A stretch of 64,000 nt of DNA from Amedibacterium intestinale (GCF_010537335.1 NZ_AP019711.1:1364001-1428000), one strand, 5' to 3'; counted from the first letter of the stretch, positions 26,509 to 35,251 are shown. Translations and numbers: made by a program. Notes: a model not told the origin generated them from the sequence alone.

Positions 26509-27741
26509 TTAAGATATTTGTGGCTGTTTTTCCTCTGTTTTTGTATGTGACTGTATATATTTACTCCATTTGATATATCCGTAAGTCGTATTCGTAAAAT
26601 AACCTAGTTTTAAAACAAGTAGAACAAACTGTCCGGATACAATATTTATAATAGCTTCTAAAAAAGCACATATATACCATGCAATCCACTGTTCTCGAAG
26701 TCTGAAGAAAATAAACAGACCATTTGCGATTCCTACCGCAGATGCACAGGCATCAATATAGATAATTGCAGTTTCCAATGTTTTGTTATGATAGAAATCT
26801 GTCGCAATATCTAATCCACTAATAAAGTATCCAACAACAATTGTCCAAAGAATGATTCCCACAATAACCAATACTTCCTGATATCCTTTTAATTTACGTA
26901 CAACTGTCAATTCACTTTCTTCATCATCTTTATGTTTTGACCAGTTGATGTAACTGATAATATCAATTGGTAGCCAGAAGAATAATGTCGTTGCCATTGT
27001 CGCAAAACGATACATTAATACAACACACATTAAGATTTCTACGATTTCAACTAAAACAGAAACAAGGAAATTGTATCTTGACTGTTTTGAAATCAGCAAT
27101 TCACAAAGAATATTCAAGAAGGTATCCAGCAAGTACAACAGCATGATCAAAATACCATTGACTCCATTTGCACTTTCTTCTGGGAAAAGAACAGAGAAAA
27201 TCGTTGCCAGTACCATGATAGACATAAACCATGATTTTTCATATGTTGTAAACTGTCTTGCGAAAAGCATCATGATTAAAATAGATAGTACCAGAATTAA
27301 AGAAGCAATTCCAAAGTTAAATATCGGTGCCAAATCATTTGCCATTACCTGTTTATAAGAATCCTGTACTTCTTGTTTTGTTACATTTTTATGATCAAAA
27401 TATAAGCTTGTACCATTTTCTGTTTTATACTCATAAGCTGTAATTGTTTTTGTATTCAGCTTCAAATAATCCTCATAGGAGTATGATACAACTAATTGCT
27501 TATCCCCATTTTTATAGGTAACATCACAAATCGTATTATCTTCACTATAATCCTCTAAATCCATATCTCTTGTCATTTGGATCGTATTCACAAACTGCGT
27601 CTGCCCAACATCCGCATTCATTTTTACTAATCCAAATCCAAATGATGCAATAGAACCAATGCACAATAAGATTAAAAAGATGATTTCAACTTTTCTTAAC
27701 CAGCTTTTCGGTTCTATATTTTTCTTAAAAAACTCAATCAT
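26509..27741 (-). CDS. pnuC: PnuC-like nicotinamide riboside transporter with an added N-terminal domain
   Basis: The C-terminal half of this 410-aa protein is PnuC-like: seven helices with FWLPIDIISYINWSKHKDD, EQWIAWYICAFLEAIINIVSGQ and YFTNTTYGYIKWSKY. The first 145 residues are extra. One helix (about 16-33) is followed by about 95 polar residues outside the membrane (DLEDYSEDNTICDVTYKNGD, YEDYLKLNTKTITAYEYKTENG) and a second helix. PnuC is normally about 200-250 aa. Start ATG 27741 follows GGAAAGAGGG. The role of the extra domain is unknown. Confidence 0.8.
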   Translation of the reverse strand: MIEFFKKNIEPKSWLRKVEIIFLILLCIGSIASFGFGLVKMNADVGQTQFVNTIQMTRDMDLEDYSEDNTICDVTYKNGDKQLVVSYSYEDYLKLNTKTITAYEYKTENGTSLYFDHKNVTKQEVQDSYKQVMANDLAPIFNFGIASLILVLSILIMMLFARQFTTYEKSWFMSIMVLATIFSVLFPEESANGVNGILIMLLYLLDTFLNILCELLISKQSRYNFLVSVLVEIVEILMCVVLMYRFATMATTLFFWLPIDIISYINWSKHKDDEESELTVVRKLKGYQEVLVIVGIILWTIVVGYFISGLDIATDFYHNKTLETAIIYIDACASAVGIANGLFIFFRLREQWIAWYICAFLEAIINIVSGQFVLLVLKLGYFTNTTYGYIKWSKYIQSHTKTEEKQPQIS

Positions 27742-28326
27742 ACCAAACCCTCTTTCCAATAACCTTACGTTTTACAAAACGCCATAATATTATAATCTAT
27801 TTTGATTAAATATGACATATTTAATTGATAAGTTATTGAAAAAACTTACAAATATAATGCAAAAGCAGAAAATACAAGCTATGAAAATAAACATTTCTAT
27901 ATCAATAAAACATCATTTCAAGTACAGAACTTTTAAAATTCCAACAACCAACATTTCCTATCAACTCATCTACCATCCTTAAATAGCATGATATTAATCT
28001 CCCTTCTTATCCTCTCGTAATATCTTAATTTTACCTCATACTAACACATAATGTAAGTATGAGGTGAAAATCAATGTTTTTATTCATTTCATTTGTTCTA
28101 TTAATTTTAAATTGAAGATTTAATAATTGTCTCCCCCTAGTAACAAACCATAACCCTTACAAAATAAGTACATTGTTGTATAACAAAAGAAACTGTAAAA
28201 ATAAGAGATTGGAATTTCTCTGAAAATTACAGTTTCTTTTTTTTAAGTATTTTTTATTTTTGTTGCACCAATATAACTATGATTAGCCTGTATTAATTTA
28301 CCTTGAGATAAGCAACAATTTCTTTT
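27742..28326. other. Intergenic region upstream of pnuC
   Basis: No gene is supported here. Near pnuC a TATAAT hexamer (about 27792) and two palindromes are visible: CGTTTTACAAAACG at 27769-27782 and TTAAATATGACATATTTAA at 27806-27824, which could be operators. Further left, ACCTCATACT/AGTATGAGGT form a 10-bp hairpin at 28034-28066. I found no known riboswitch pattern. Confidence 0.5.
28187..28245. terminator. Large hairpin terminator after the secreted-domain gene
   Basis: AGAAACTGTAA and TTACAGTTTCT form the outer stem around an inner AGAGA/TCTCT hairpin, with eight Ts on the plus side and TTCTTTTGTT on the minus side. Confidence 0.7.
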
Positions 28327-29280
28327 CTACTGATGCTCCCAATGTTTTCCATCTTTACTAATTAGTAAAGAATCATCACTCAATGGGACACAGTAATTTC
28401 CTTGGTGATCATCAAAAGGAGCTTTTCGATGGTCGATACGATACACACCTTTAAATGGATCTGTTTTTAAAATATCCTGTAAAAGATTTGTAAATGTCTT
28501 GCCACCATCTAAACTGATGGCACAATCCAATTCATAGGTGATGATTAGAATTGTTCCATCATCCATGACAGATGAAGCATAAACATTCATTGCTGCACTT
28601 GAAGAAACGGCTTCTTTTAAATAACCTGGTTTTGTAAATGTCCATGTCAAGGCATCTTTACTGGTACCTAGCGTAACATAGCCTTCATAAGAAACCATTG
28701 CTAAATAATAAGTTCCATCTTGGTTACGAGAAATAGACATTTGCATAATAGAAAGACCATCTACATCAAAGGTAATATCCTGCCAAATATTTGCCTGATT
28801 TCTTACTAACAAATGTGGTTGTTGTTTTGACGGTGTATAAGCAAGCAATATTCGCTCTTCATCCATATAATAACTCTGTTCTCCCATGCGAAGATAAGGT
28901 AACCAAAAATCTTGCAAATCTTTTGGATGTACCGGTACTTCTATCCAATTTTGTGAATCCTTGCTTACAAAAACAATTCCATCCGTAATCTTAAGCTGCT
29001 GGTTTTCTCTATTTTGCAAAGACTCTACTTTCAAATCATCATCTTGAATACGAAGAATATTGCTTGCCTGCTGTATTTGTGCAACAACAGGTGCTTTTTT
29101 ATCTTCTATGACAGGTTCAGGGTTTTGCTGATTTTGAATCGGTTCATTATTCGTTATTGGAACATTTTCTATTACTGATTCTTCCTCACGTACATATTCA
29201 AACCTTGACATAAACCATAAACCAGTAACAACGAAAAGCTGAATGATTAGCAGCGTTATCCAAATACGTATAATTTTCAC
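28327..29280 (-). CDS. Membrane-anchored protein with beta-propeller-like (Asp-box-like) repeats
   Basis: The 317-aa protein has an N-terminal anchor (IWITLLIIQLFVVTGLWFM), a Gln/Pro/Asn-rich linker (about 30-70) and a domain with repeated sialidase-like turns: FVSKDSQNWIEV, LGTSKDALTWTFT, AISLDGGKTFTNL and LISKDGKHWEHQ. These are S-x-D-x-G-x-x-W/F blocks of an extracellular propeller. It overlaps the upstream gene by 4 bases. I do not recognise a family; a binding role at the cell surface is more likely than catalysis. Confidence 0.65.
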   Translation of the reverse strand: MKIIRIWITLLIIQLFVVTGLWFMSRFEYVREEESVIENVPITNNEPIQNQQNPEPVIEDKKAPVVAQIQQASNILRIQDDDLKVESLQNRENQQLKITDGIVFVSKDSQNWIEVPVHPKDLQDFWLPYLRMGEQSYYMDEERILLAYTPSKQQPHLLVRNQANIWQDITFDVDGLSIMQMSISRNQDGTYYLAMVSYEGYVTLGTSKDALTWTFTKPGYLKEAVSSSAAMNVYASSVMDDGTILIITYELDCAISLDGGKTFTNLLQDILKTDPFKGVYRIDHRKAPFDDHQGNYCVPLSDDSLLISKDGKHWEHQ

Positions 29281-30083
29281 TGCTCACTCACCCTTTCTTC
29301 TAAGAATTCATGCACTCTATTCACATAAATTGTCTTATTTGCAAATTTTTCCAACCATCTTAACTGTTCATAAACTCGTTCATCATCCTTTTGTTCATGG
29401 TACAAACAAGCCAATTGATAGCGTATATCCATTCTCACTCGAAGAGTTGCATAATCACTCAGCAATCGTTTTTTTAGATAGGCAATATATTGCGCAGCTG
29501 TATAGGTTCCCTGTATATACCCTATCTGCATTTCGATATGCTTTAAAAGTAATTCGCATTGATTTCGTTTTATTATTGCAGATGGTAACTGATTACAAAT
29601 ACTTTTTGCCTGCATAAAATATTGTTTTGCTTGTTCCATTTGTTTTTGCTGTAAAGAGACTTTAGCTAAATTACAGTATAAAACAAATTGATTCTTTTTA
29701 TCAGGATGCAGCTGCAATGCTTTTTGAAACAAAGGAAGACTTGTCTCCACATTGCCTAAAAGCATTTCACATATACCCTGCATATTATACCCCTCTACTG
29801 TATTGACAATTTTAGGTTGTTGTTCAAGAGCTCTTTTTATTTTAGCAGGGTCCAGTTCCATTTCTAAAGGATCTTGCCATTCTTTCTTCATGACTTTATT
29901 TACTTTTGAAAATCCTACCATTAGTATTTCACCCAAAATTATCATTTCTAGAAGAAAAAATATTAAAATTCCAGTATAGGTTTGAAAAGAATGAATTGTT
30001 ACTATGAACATAAGAGTAAATAAAAGGAAAACAATGATCATGACTTTGTAAGCAGCAGTTTGTTTAAATATTTGTGTAATCAT
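29277..30083 (-). CDS. Membrane protein with TPR-like repeats
   Basis: This 268-aa protein starts with two membrane helices (about 10-60) followed by helical repeats of TPR type, for example YNMQGICEMLLGNVETSLPLFQKALQLHP and NLAKVSLQQKQMEQAKQYFMQAKSI. I place the start at ATG 30083 behind GGAAGGAAGA; the frame is open 14 codons further. It overlaps both neighbours by 4 bases (ATGA), so the three genes 30850 to 28327 form one translationally coupled operon. The function is unknown; TPR domains suggest a scaffold. Confidence 0.7.
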   Translation of the reverse strand: MITQIFKQTAAYKVMIIVFLLFTLMFIVTIHSFQTYTGILIFFLLEMIILGEILMVGFSKVNKVMKKEWQDPLEMELDPAKIKRALEQQPKIVNTVEGYNMQGICEMLLGNVETSLPLFQKALQLHPDKKNQFVLYCNLAKVSLQQKQMEQAKQYFMQAKSICNQLPSAIIKRNQCELLLKHIEMQIGYIQGTYTAAQYIAYLKKRLLSDYATLRVRMDIRYQLACLYHEQKDDERVYEQLRWLEKFANKTIYVNRVHEFLEERVSEQ

Positions 30084-30850
30084 ATTTCTTCCTTCCTTTC
30101 CCATAATTGTAAGCTTGCTGCACACTGCTGTTTTACATCATCCAAGTTGCTTACTTCATACAATTGTGTAATTTCTTCAATTGCTCGCTGTGGCTGTAAT
30201 ACATATCTTTGTCGATTCAACAGTAAAGTTAAATATTGACGATAAAATACACTCTTCACTTGTTCTAACAAAGATTCTAATTCAAAGAGATCATCTAAAC
30301 AAATTTTGCTTTTCTTACAAGTAGATAGATGTTGAAGGAATTGAATGACTAGATGGTCATCTTTGTCGTATCTTTTATCTATTACGATATTTGAAACTTC
30401 TTCTCCTGCTAGATAATGCAGCAATAAATAACAAGCATTTACACGTCCCTGAAGTCTTATATTGCTCACAGTATTAGACAAATGCTGTATCTTTTTCCAT
30501 GCTTGATTGATATGTACGATAGCCTCTTCTTTTTCTTTTTGTGTAAAAAGAGAAAGTGCCGTCATCAAAGAACGAACTATTTTTATTTTTGGCTGCAAGG
30601 CAAAACTCTTTAAGAATAGAAATTGTTCTTGAGAAAGTGGCTGTCCGAAAAGAAAAAGTTGCTTCTGTATGATTAACCATTCATTTAGTACTTTGAAAAT
30701 GCAAAATGCAAAAACTAATATACATAGATATGCAGCTAGAATGTATATATTCGTATTTAAGCCTAGAAAAAGATTAAGAGTCAAGAAGAGAATAATTAGA
30801 AATAGAAACAAAAATACAAATAAATCATATCGTTTTTTTAGTCTTTTCAT
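30080..30850 (-). CDS. Membrane protein with helical repeat domain
   Basis: This 256-aa protein has two N-terminal membrane helices (about 9-57: FVFLFLFLIILFLTLNLFLG, IYILAAYLCILVFAFCIF) and a cytosolic, mostly helical domain resembling degenerate TPRs. The layout is the same as the next gene, so the two may be paralogues. It is the first gene of the operon ending at 28327. I do not recognise a named family. Confidence 0.65.
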   Translation of the reverse strand: MKRLKKRYDLFVFLFLFLIILFLTLNLFLGLNTNIYILAAYLCILVFAFCIFKVLNEWLIIQKQLFLFGQPLSQEQFLFLKSFALQPKIKIVRSLMTALSLFTQKEKEEAIVHINQAWKKIQHLSNTVSNIRLQGRVNACYLLLHYLAGEEVSNIVIDKRYDKDDHLVIQFLQHLSTCKKSKICLDDLFELESLLEQVKSVFYRQYLTLLLNRQRYVLQPQRAIEEITQLYEVSNLDDVKQQCAASLQLWERKEEI

Positions 30851-31193
30851 ATCCTATCACTGTCCTTTATTTATATAGTGTAAGTATAGCATTCTTCTCT
30901 TTTATATTCTACAAGCAAAGCAGGTACATATATTTGACTGCATACATACGTTATACCATAACCTATAAAATATGTTTTTATGAATTGATGTTATGATTAT
31001 TATTTTGGTATCTAGTCCAATTTAAAATGCATAACAGAAGTTTAGATTTACAGATAAGAAATACAAGTGATATTCATGCATACCACTTGTTAGTTAGAAG
31101 TTTTATTTCTGATTCAAGTTGATTATTTTATTTAAAAGAATACTACAAATTCATTTCATTTATATTCTATATATCCTGTGGTGGTAGTATTTC
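30851..31193. other. Intergenic region
   Basis: No gene is supported. On the minus strand a TATACT hexamer near 30884-30889 may serve the 30850 gene. An ACAAGTG/CACTTGT hairpin lies at about 31060-31090. Nothing else stands out. Confidence 0.4.
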
Positions 31194-31735
31194 TTATCCG
31201 TTTTTAATATAGTACCCACCAGTTTTTTTCGAACCTTTGTATTCAATAAGATCATATATTTTTCTTTTTATTGAATTCCTTATCTGATTTTCACTCACTT
31301 GAAAATTATTTATAGATAGTCTTTTTTGAAGTTCAGAAACTTTAATTCCTGGATTTGCATTAATCATTTTTAATATTTCTAAATCCATATCATTTATTTG
31401 GTCATTTATTTGGTAGTTATCCAAATAATTTAAATTAGGTAATGAACATAGAAAAAATTATCCGTTGCTTCAAAAACTGGCTTTCTATCTTCATTCTTAT
31501 AAGCGTCAAAAGTTCTTGGCATTCCTGTCCCAAAATTTTCAATTAATCCTAACTTATCAAATATATTTACTAATTTATGATTACGATAAGTTTGTGTACC
31601 TTTCATGATTTCTTCCATAGAGGCATTGAATATTCCTCCTGGACTTGTAATTTTGCATTTATCTTCGAAAAATTCAATTTTGATGTTTGAACGAATGAAG
31701 TAATCAGCATGTATAAATGCATTTCACGAAAGAAA
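31194..31735 (-). pseudogene. C-terminal remnant of an AlbA_2/Schlafen-type ATP-binding regulator
   Basis: On the minus strand one frame reads NAFIHADYFIRSNIKIEFFE, then KITSPGGIFNASMEEIMKG and HKLVNIFDKLGLIENFGTGM. This is the typical second half of AlbA_2-domain ATP-binding transcriptional regulators. It stops at 31430. The C-terminal winged helix continues in another frame (MDNYQINDQINDMDLEILKM, 31424-31194), so a frameshift lies near 31435. The N-terminal half is missing and a stop codon precedes the fragment. The remnant abuts the left end of the guaA-integrated element. Confidence 0.75.
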
Positions 31736-31782
31736 AAAGATGCAAAAAAATACCCTATTCAAGAGCATTTTGAAAACTCGGA

Positions 31783-31795
31783 ACTATTCGAACTC
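31783..31795. repeat. Left attachment site core
   Basis: ACTATTCGAACTC is identical to the sequence over the guaA stop codon at 42941-42953. It marks the chromosomal junction of the integrated element distal to guaA. Confidence 0.7.
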
Positions 31796-31898
31796 GTCTT
31801 TTACATTCGTACAAACGCTTATAAAGTGTATTATTAGTTCGTTTTATATGTGTTTTGTGATTGATTATCCGCACAATCCGATTCGTTCGTAATGTTTT

Positions 31899-31917
31899 TG
31901 TAGCCAAAATGTAGCCA
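31899..31917. repeat. Candidate arm-type integrase sites, left end
   Basis: TGTAGCCA is repeated at 31899-31906 and 31910-31917, 11 bp apart. The same pair with the same spacing occurs at the right end (41443-41461). Confidence 0.55.
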
Positions 31918-31978
31918 CTGTTTTTATTCACCTCATTTTTATTTAATGTTTAATAACAGTACTCCTTATCTTAGATTT

Positions 31979-32692
31979 TTATAAAGAAACATTTAATTTT
32001 GATAGTAAAAACAAAAATAAAAACATCAAAATTCCTCTAACAGTATCTTCTATAAAATCCTTCTTCTTTGATTTTGCAACATTATATCTATTAAATAAAC
32101 TAGTAATAGCATAATATCCATCACTTTTTATTATAGGCAAAAAATTAATCAGTATTGTAGAAATAATGGCATAATTATACTTATTTAAAGAAGGGAAAAA
32201 AATAAAACAAATCAATACATAAATACAATTCATAAAATTCCCTGCTAGATATACTGCTATCCTTTTATATTTAGGCAGTAAATAACTATCTGATGTATCC
32301 ACATAAAATGCTGGATAAATAAAATAGATTTTAAAACCTATTTTTATTTTTCCACTTTTATAAAATAATTTAAGAAACAAAACATGCCCTAGTTCATGTA
32401 TAAATATATTCGCAAATAAAATTATGTTTGCAATTATAAAATTAGAATCAATAATAACATACTTTTCATGGAAGAAATACATTACTATTGTCAAAGAAAT
32501 GATACCCACCATAATTATTGCGTATATTGGATTTTCTTTAATTTCTTCTCGAAAAATCAATTTTTCTTCATCACATATCTGAATAAAATCCTTTTTTTTC
32601 ATTTTATAAAAGTCATTTTGATATTTTAGAATATAATCATCAGCAGATTTTCCAACTATAATACTATTATCTTCATTTTCTAATATTTTCAT
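31979..32692 (-). CDS. epeP: Epipeptide cluster membrane peptidase (EpeP/YydH-like, M50 family)
   Basis: This 237-aa membrane protein has a site-2-protease type zinc motif, HELGH, inside a helix (IFIHELGHVLFLKLFY, about residues 98-113), and a second metal-ligand region NFLPIIKSDGYYAI (about 185-198). Hydrophobic helices surround both. In the B. subtilis yyd/epe system YydH is the membrane peptidase thought to release the modified C-terminal peptide from its leader. It is the last gene of the cluster and overlaps the radical SAM gene by 20 bases. Confidence 0.8.
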   Translation of the reverse strand: MKILENEDNSIIVGKSADDYILKYQNDFYKMKKKDFIQICDEEKLIFREEIKENPIYAIIMVGIISLTIVMYFFHEKYVIIDSNFIIANIILFANIFIHELGHVLFLKLFYKSGKIKIGFKIYFIYPAFYVDTSDSYLLPKYKRIAVYLAGNFMNCIYVLICFIFFPSLNKYNYAIISTILINFLPIIKSDGYYAITSLFNRYNVAKSKKKDFIEDTVRGILMFLFLFLLSKLNVSL

Positions 32693-33611
32693 AATAATTA
32701 ACAGAGGCTAATAACTGTAAAAACCAATCGTCCTTAAACAAAAATTCACAAAACTCACAAGGACTAGCTAATTTATGCGGATAATCAATTTTGTTATCTT
32801 CAAGCAATTTTATAAATGGTGTAAATCCTTCTGTAAATACCGTATTTAAAACATAATTACTTTTGATGTCTGTAATTATTTCTTTTAAACTGTTTTCATT
32901 CAAGTTACCCATTTGTAAAATAGTATTTTCAATAACCTGCGAACAACATGGATAAACTTCCAATCTAGGATTGATTAATATATTAGGTTCAATACATCCT
33001 ACACATCTTAAAACATCATTATCTGAGTCAAGTAATTTTATATAACTATTTTCTTCAAACAACTTTCCTGATCCAGTTGCAATTACTGGCTGATAACAAA
33101 ACTTTGTATAATATGCACTTTCTCCCAATTGATTTAATATATCTCCCGGTGTCATCGAATCTTTTAAAAAACATCCAACTACATCCGTTGAAATATTATA
33201 CGATTTTGCTACCATAATAATATTTTTCAAGCACTGTATATCAATAAAGGGCATATGAAATTCATCATAACTCAACGATATATACGAAAGTTTTGTCTTA
33301 TATTTTTCTATGAATTTTTCAACATCTTCTATATTTTTTCCCCAAAAACCATTAGTTTTAATCGAAATTTTTACATTTCTGTCGAAAGGAAATTCCATAA
33401 TTCTATCTATTAACGCAGGATATAACATAGGTTCACCACCAGTTATACCAATATCAGTTATCTGTTTACATTCTTTAACATCATTAAGAATTTTATCCAA
33501 TTCTCTTTCTGTTAAAGTCTTTCCTCTCACTATTCCACGACTATCACAGCACATTTTACAATGTGCATTACAATTCTCTGTTAACAATATAGCTAAATGA
33601 CTAAATTCCAT
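32673..33611 (-). CDS. epeE: Radical SAM peptide epimerase (EpeE/YydG-like)
   Basis: This 312-aa enzyme has the radical SAM cluster motif CNAHCKMC (CxxxCxxC, about residues 14-21), followed by ITDIGITGGEPMLYPAL, the SAM-binding GGE motif. Conserved cysteines occur near the middle (RCVGCIEP, YPCCS) and the C-terminus (CEFCEF). The neighbouring precursor peptide and transporter identify it as a YydG-type epimerase that turns Val and Ile residues into their D-forms. I start at ATG 33611, 9 bases after GGAGG; the gene overlaps the permease end by 11 bases. Confidence 0.85.
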   Translation of the reverse strand: MEFSHLAILLTENCNAHCKMCCDSRGIVRGKTLTERELDKILNDVKECKQITDIGITGGEPMLYPALIDRIMEFPFDRNVKISIKTNGFWGKNIEDVEKFIEKYKTKLSYISLSYDEFHMPFIDIQCLKNIIMVAKSYNISTDVVGCFLKDSMTPGDILNQLGESAYYTKFCYQPVIATGSGKLFEENSYIKLLDSDNDVLRCVGCIEPNILINPRLEVYPCCSQVIENTILQMGNLNENSLKEIITDIKSNYVLNTVFTEGFTPFIKLLEDNKIDYPHKLASPCEFCEFLFKDDWFLQLLASVNYYENIRK

Positions 33612-34323
33612 TCTTTGCCCACCTCCTACGTAAACATAAAACAGCCATAACACAAATTAAAAATACTATCAAATCATATACATAATTTCCAGCAATGTAG
33701 TGTAACAAACTTGTTATTTCAATTTTCCCATCCAAATAAGATATTAGATGATGATAGTCCGTTGTTGATGCATCATAATATGCAAAATACTCCATAAAAG
33801 GAGAACCAGCTGAAACTACTATTCCTGCGATCCACAAAAAGAAACTTGAAAAAAATGCAACCAAAAAATTGCTAAATATAAATCCTATTGTCGATATGAT
33901 AAGGGTATAATAAATCATTACCCCTTCTATTTTTAGGAATACCACTGGCAACATTCCTAATTTTGCATATGGTACACAAACCAAAATTGAAGAAAAAGCA
34001 CTGCCAATTATTGTTGCTAATAAAATCATGCCAACCTTTGTCAAATAGTATCTTAACTCTGAAAAACCTAAAGTTTTATAAAAAAATATATTTTTTTCTT
34101 TATAATCCACATAAAACTGCATTATTATAAAAGCCGAAAATAACAATGTTCCAAATTGCGTATAAACAGTATATACACTTTCAAACATATCTTGGAAAGT
34201 CACATTTTGAACTTTGTCTATAGTAACCAATAAAATGTATCCTAGCAAAACATTTAATAAGTTAATCAATGTAAAAATTACATAAAATTTGTTTCTTACA
34301 GCCCTTTTCATTTCTAGCTTCAT
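33601..34323 (-). CDS. epeB: Epipeptide ABC transporter permease (EpeB/YydJ-like)
   Basis: This 240-aa membrane protein has six hydrophobic segments, starting after a basic N-terminus (MKLEMKRAVRNKFYVIFTLIN). Its architecture is that of an ABC-2 permease. With the ATPase upstream it forms the exporter or self-protection pump of the epipeptide cluster. I chose ATG 34323, at normal distance from AAGGGGTGAT; ATG 34332 is possible. Confidence 0.75.
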   Translation of the reverse strand: MKLEMKRAVRNKFYVIFTLINLLNVLLGYILLVTIDKVQNVTFQDMFESVYTVYTQFGTLLFSAFIIMQFYVDYKEKNIFFYKTLGFSELRYYLTKVGMILLATIIGSAFSSILVCVPYAKLGMLPVVFLKIEGVMIYYTLIISTIGFIFSNFLVAFFSSFFLWIAGIVVSAGSPFMEYFAYYDASTTDYHHLISYLDGKIEITSLLHYIAGNYVYDLIVFLICVMAVLCLRRRWAKNGI

Positions 34324-34331
34324 TCTAACCA

Positions 34332-34961
34332 TCACCCCTTAATATAAGCATTTACAACTTTCTCTTTAGTCATATTTGACAAAATATTTTTATTTTCTAT
34401 CAAATAATATGCACCTTCAAGATATTCTATATCTGTCAAATTATGAGTAATGTTGATAATAGTTGTATTACTCGTTTTGATGTATTCATTCAAAAAGCTA
34501 TATATATCAAAGCAACTTTTTTTATCCAAAGCATTTGTAAATTCGTCTAATACTACAATTTCTGGCTGTGTTGCTAAGAAAAATAGTAATTTAATTTTCT
34601 GTTTTTGCCCATCACTTAAATTTTTCATCTTATTATCAAATGAAATTTCTTGTATATTCAACTGTTCAATCAATTTTTGGGCAACTGTAACATTAAATTT
34701 ACGTTTAGTCACATCTATAATGTCTTTAACTTTTAAATCTGATGGCAAATTAGTATAACTTCCTATAACACAAACCTTCTTATTAACACCTTCTATATCT
34801 CCATCAAACTTCATTGCTCCAACAAGTGCTTTTGCTAAACATGTTTTTCCAGTCCCATTTTTTCCTAAAATATGATTGATTGTTTTTGATTTAAAATCTA
34901 CATTTACATTTTCTAACAGGCACTTTCCTTTTATTGAAAGAGAAAAATTTGTAAGCTTCAT
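34332..34961 (-). CDS. epeA: Epipeptide ABC transporter ATP-binding protein (EpeA/YydI-like)
   Basis: This 209-aa ATPase has Walker A GKNGTGKTC (about 34-42), the signature LSDGQKQKIKLLFFLA (about 116), Walker B EIVVLDEFTNALD (about 138) and the switch-loop NITHNL. I start at ATG 34961; a TTG at 34973 is in frame. In B. subtilis the yydIJ transporter protects the producer from its own peptide, so an immunity or export role is inferred. The stop overlaps the AAGGGGTGAT site of the permease. Confidence 0.85.
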   Translation of the reverse strand: MKLTNFSLSIKGKCLLENVNVDFKSKTINHILGKNGTGKTCLAKALVGAMKFDGDIEGVNKKVCVIGSYTNLPSDLKVKDIIDVTKRKFNVTVAQKLIEQLNIQEISFDNKMKNLSDGQKQKIKLLFFLATQPEIVVLDEFTNALDKKSCFDIYSFLNEYIKTSNTTIINITHNLTDIEYLEGAYYLIENKNILSNMTKEKVVNAYIKG

Positions 34962-35004
34962 ATTTTTCGCCAAACAGTATCAAAATACTTATTAAAGTGG
35001 AAAT

Positions 35005-35032
35005 ACCTCTAAACTCCTTTTTAGAGAATTTC
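35005..35032 (-). promoter_or_regulatory. Intercistronic hairpin after the epipeptide precursor gene
   Basis: On the minus strand CTCTAAA and TTTAGAG form a 7-bp stem just downstream of the epeX stop and ahead of epeA. There is no T run. Such a partial block or stabiliser is common between RiPP precursor and processing genes and gives more precursor than enzyme. Confidence 0.45.
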
Positions 35033-35044
35033 TTCTACGGTTAT

Positions 35045-35194
35045 TTATGATTTACTTCCAACAATCGTAGCCTTACCTGATGAACGGACAAAATACCAAA
35101 GGCTCAGAACTTTTTCAAGTTTAAAAGAATTCAGCTTTTTTTCCAGTTCTTTTTTGTCTTTGTCATCTGTTGCTTTAAAGTCATTAATACGCAT
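35045..35194 (-). CDS. epeX: Epipeptide precursor (EpeX/YydF-like), 49 aa
   Basis: The frame begins MRINDFKATDDKDKKELEKK and ends in the predicted core WYFVRSSGKATIVGSKS. B. subtilis YydF is also 49 aa and ends WYFVKSKENRWILGSGH. Nine of 17 core positions match, including Val36 and Ile44, the two residues that YydG converts to D-amino acids. AAAGGAGGAAAGCCAA precedes ATG 35194. The promoter at 35224-35251 makes it the first gene of the cluster F-I-J-G-H (epeX-A-B-E-P), a different order from the yydFGHIJ operon. The leader is charged and helical. The product is expected to be a secreted, membrane-active D-amino-acid peptide. Confidence 0.9.
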   Translation of the reverse strand: MRINDFKATDDKDKKELEKKLNSFKLEKVLSLWYFVRSSGKATIVGSKS

Positions 35195-35223
35195 TTGGCT
35201 TTCCTCCTTTCTTCATATCAATC

Positions 35224-35251
35224 AGTATAGCACTCTTGTTTAAAAATTCAA
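35224..35251 (-). promoter_or_regulatory. Promoter of the epipeptide cluster
   Basis: On the minus strand TTGAAT (35246-35251) and TATACT (35224-35229) are separated by 16 bases, about 30 bases before the epeX start. Confidence 0.65.

Noticed and set aside
27742-27850. NAD+-II riboswitch upstream of pnuC
   Set aside because: No matching conserved blocks were found; only simple palindromes are present.
35045-35194. Streptide-type KxxxW peptide as an alternative reading of the precursor
   Set aside because: The Lys-Trp spacing is KVLSLW (four residues between), not KxxxW, while length, core and epimerised positions match YydF.
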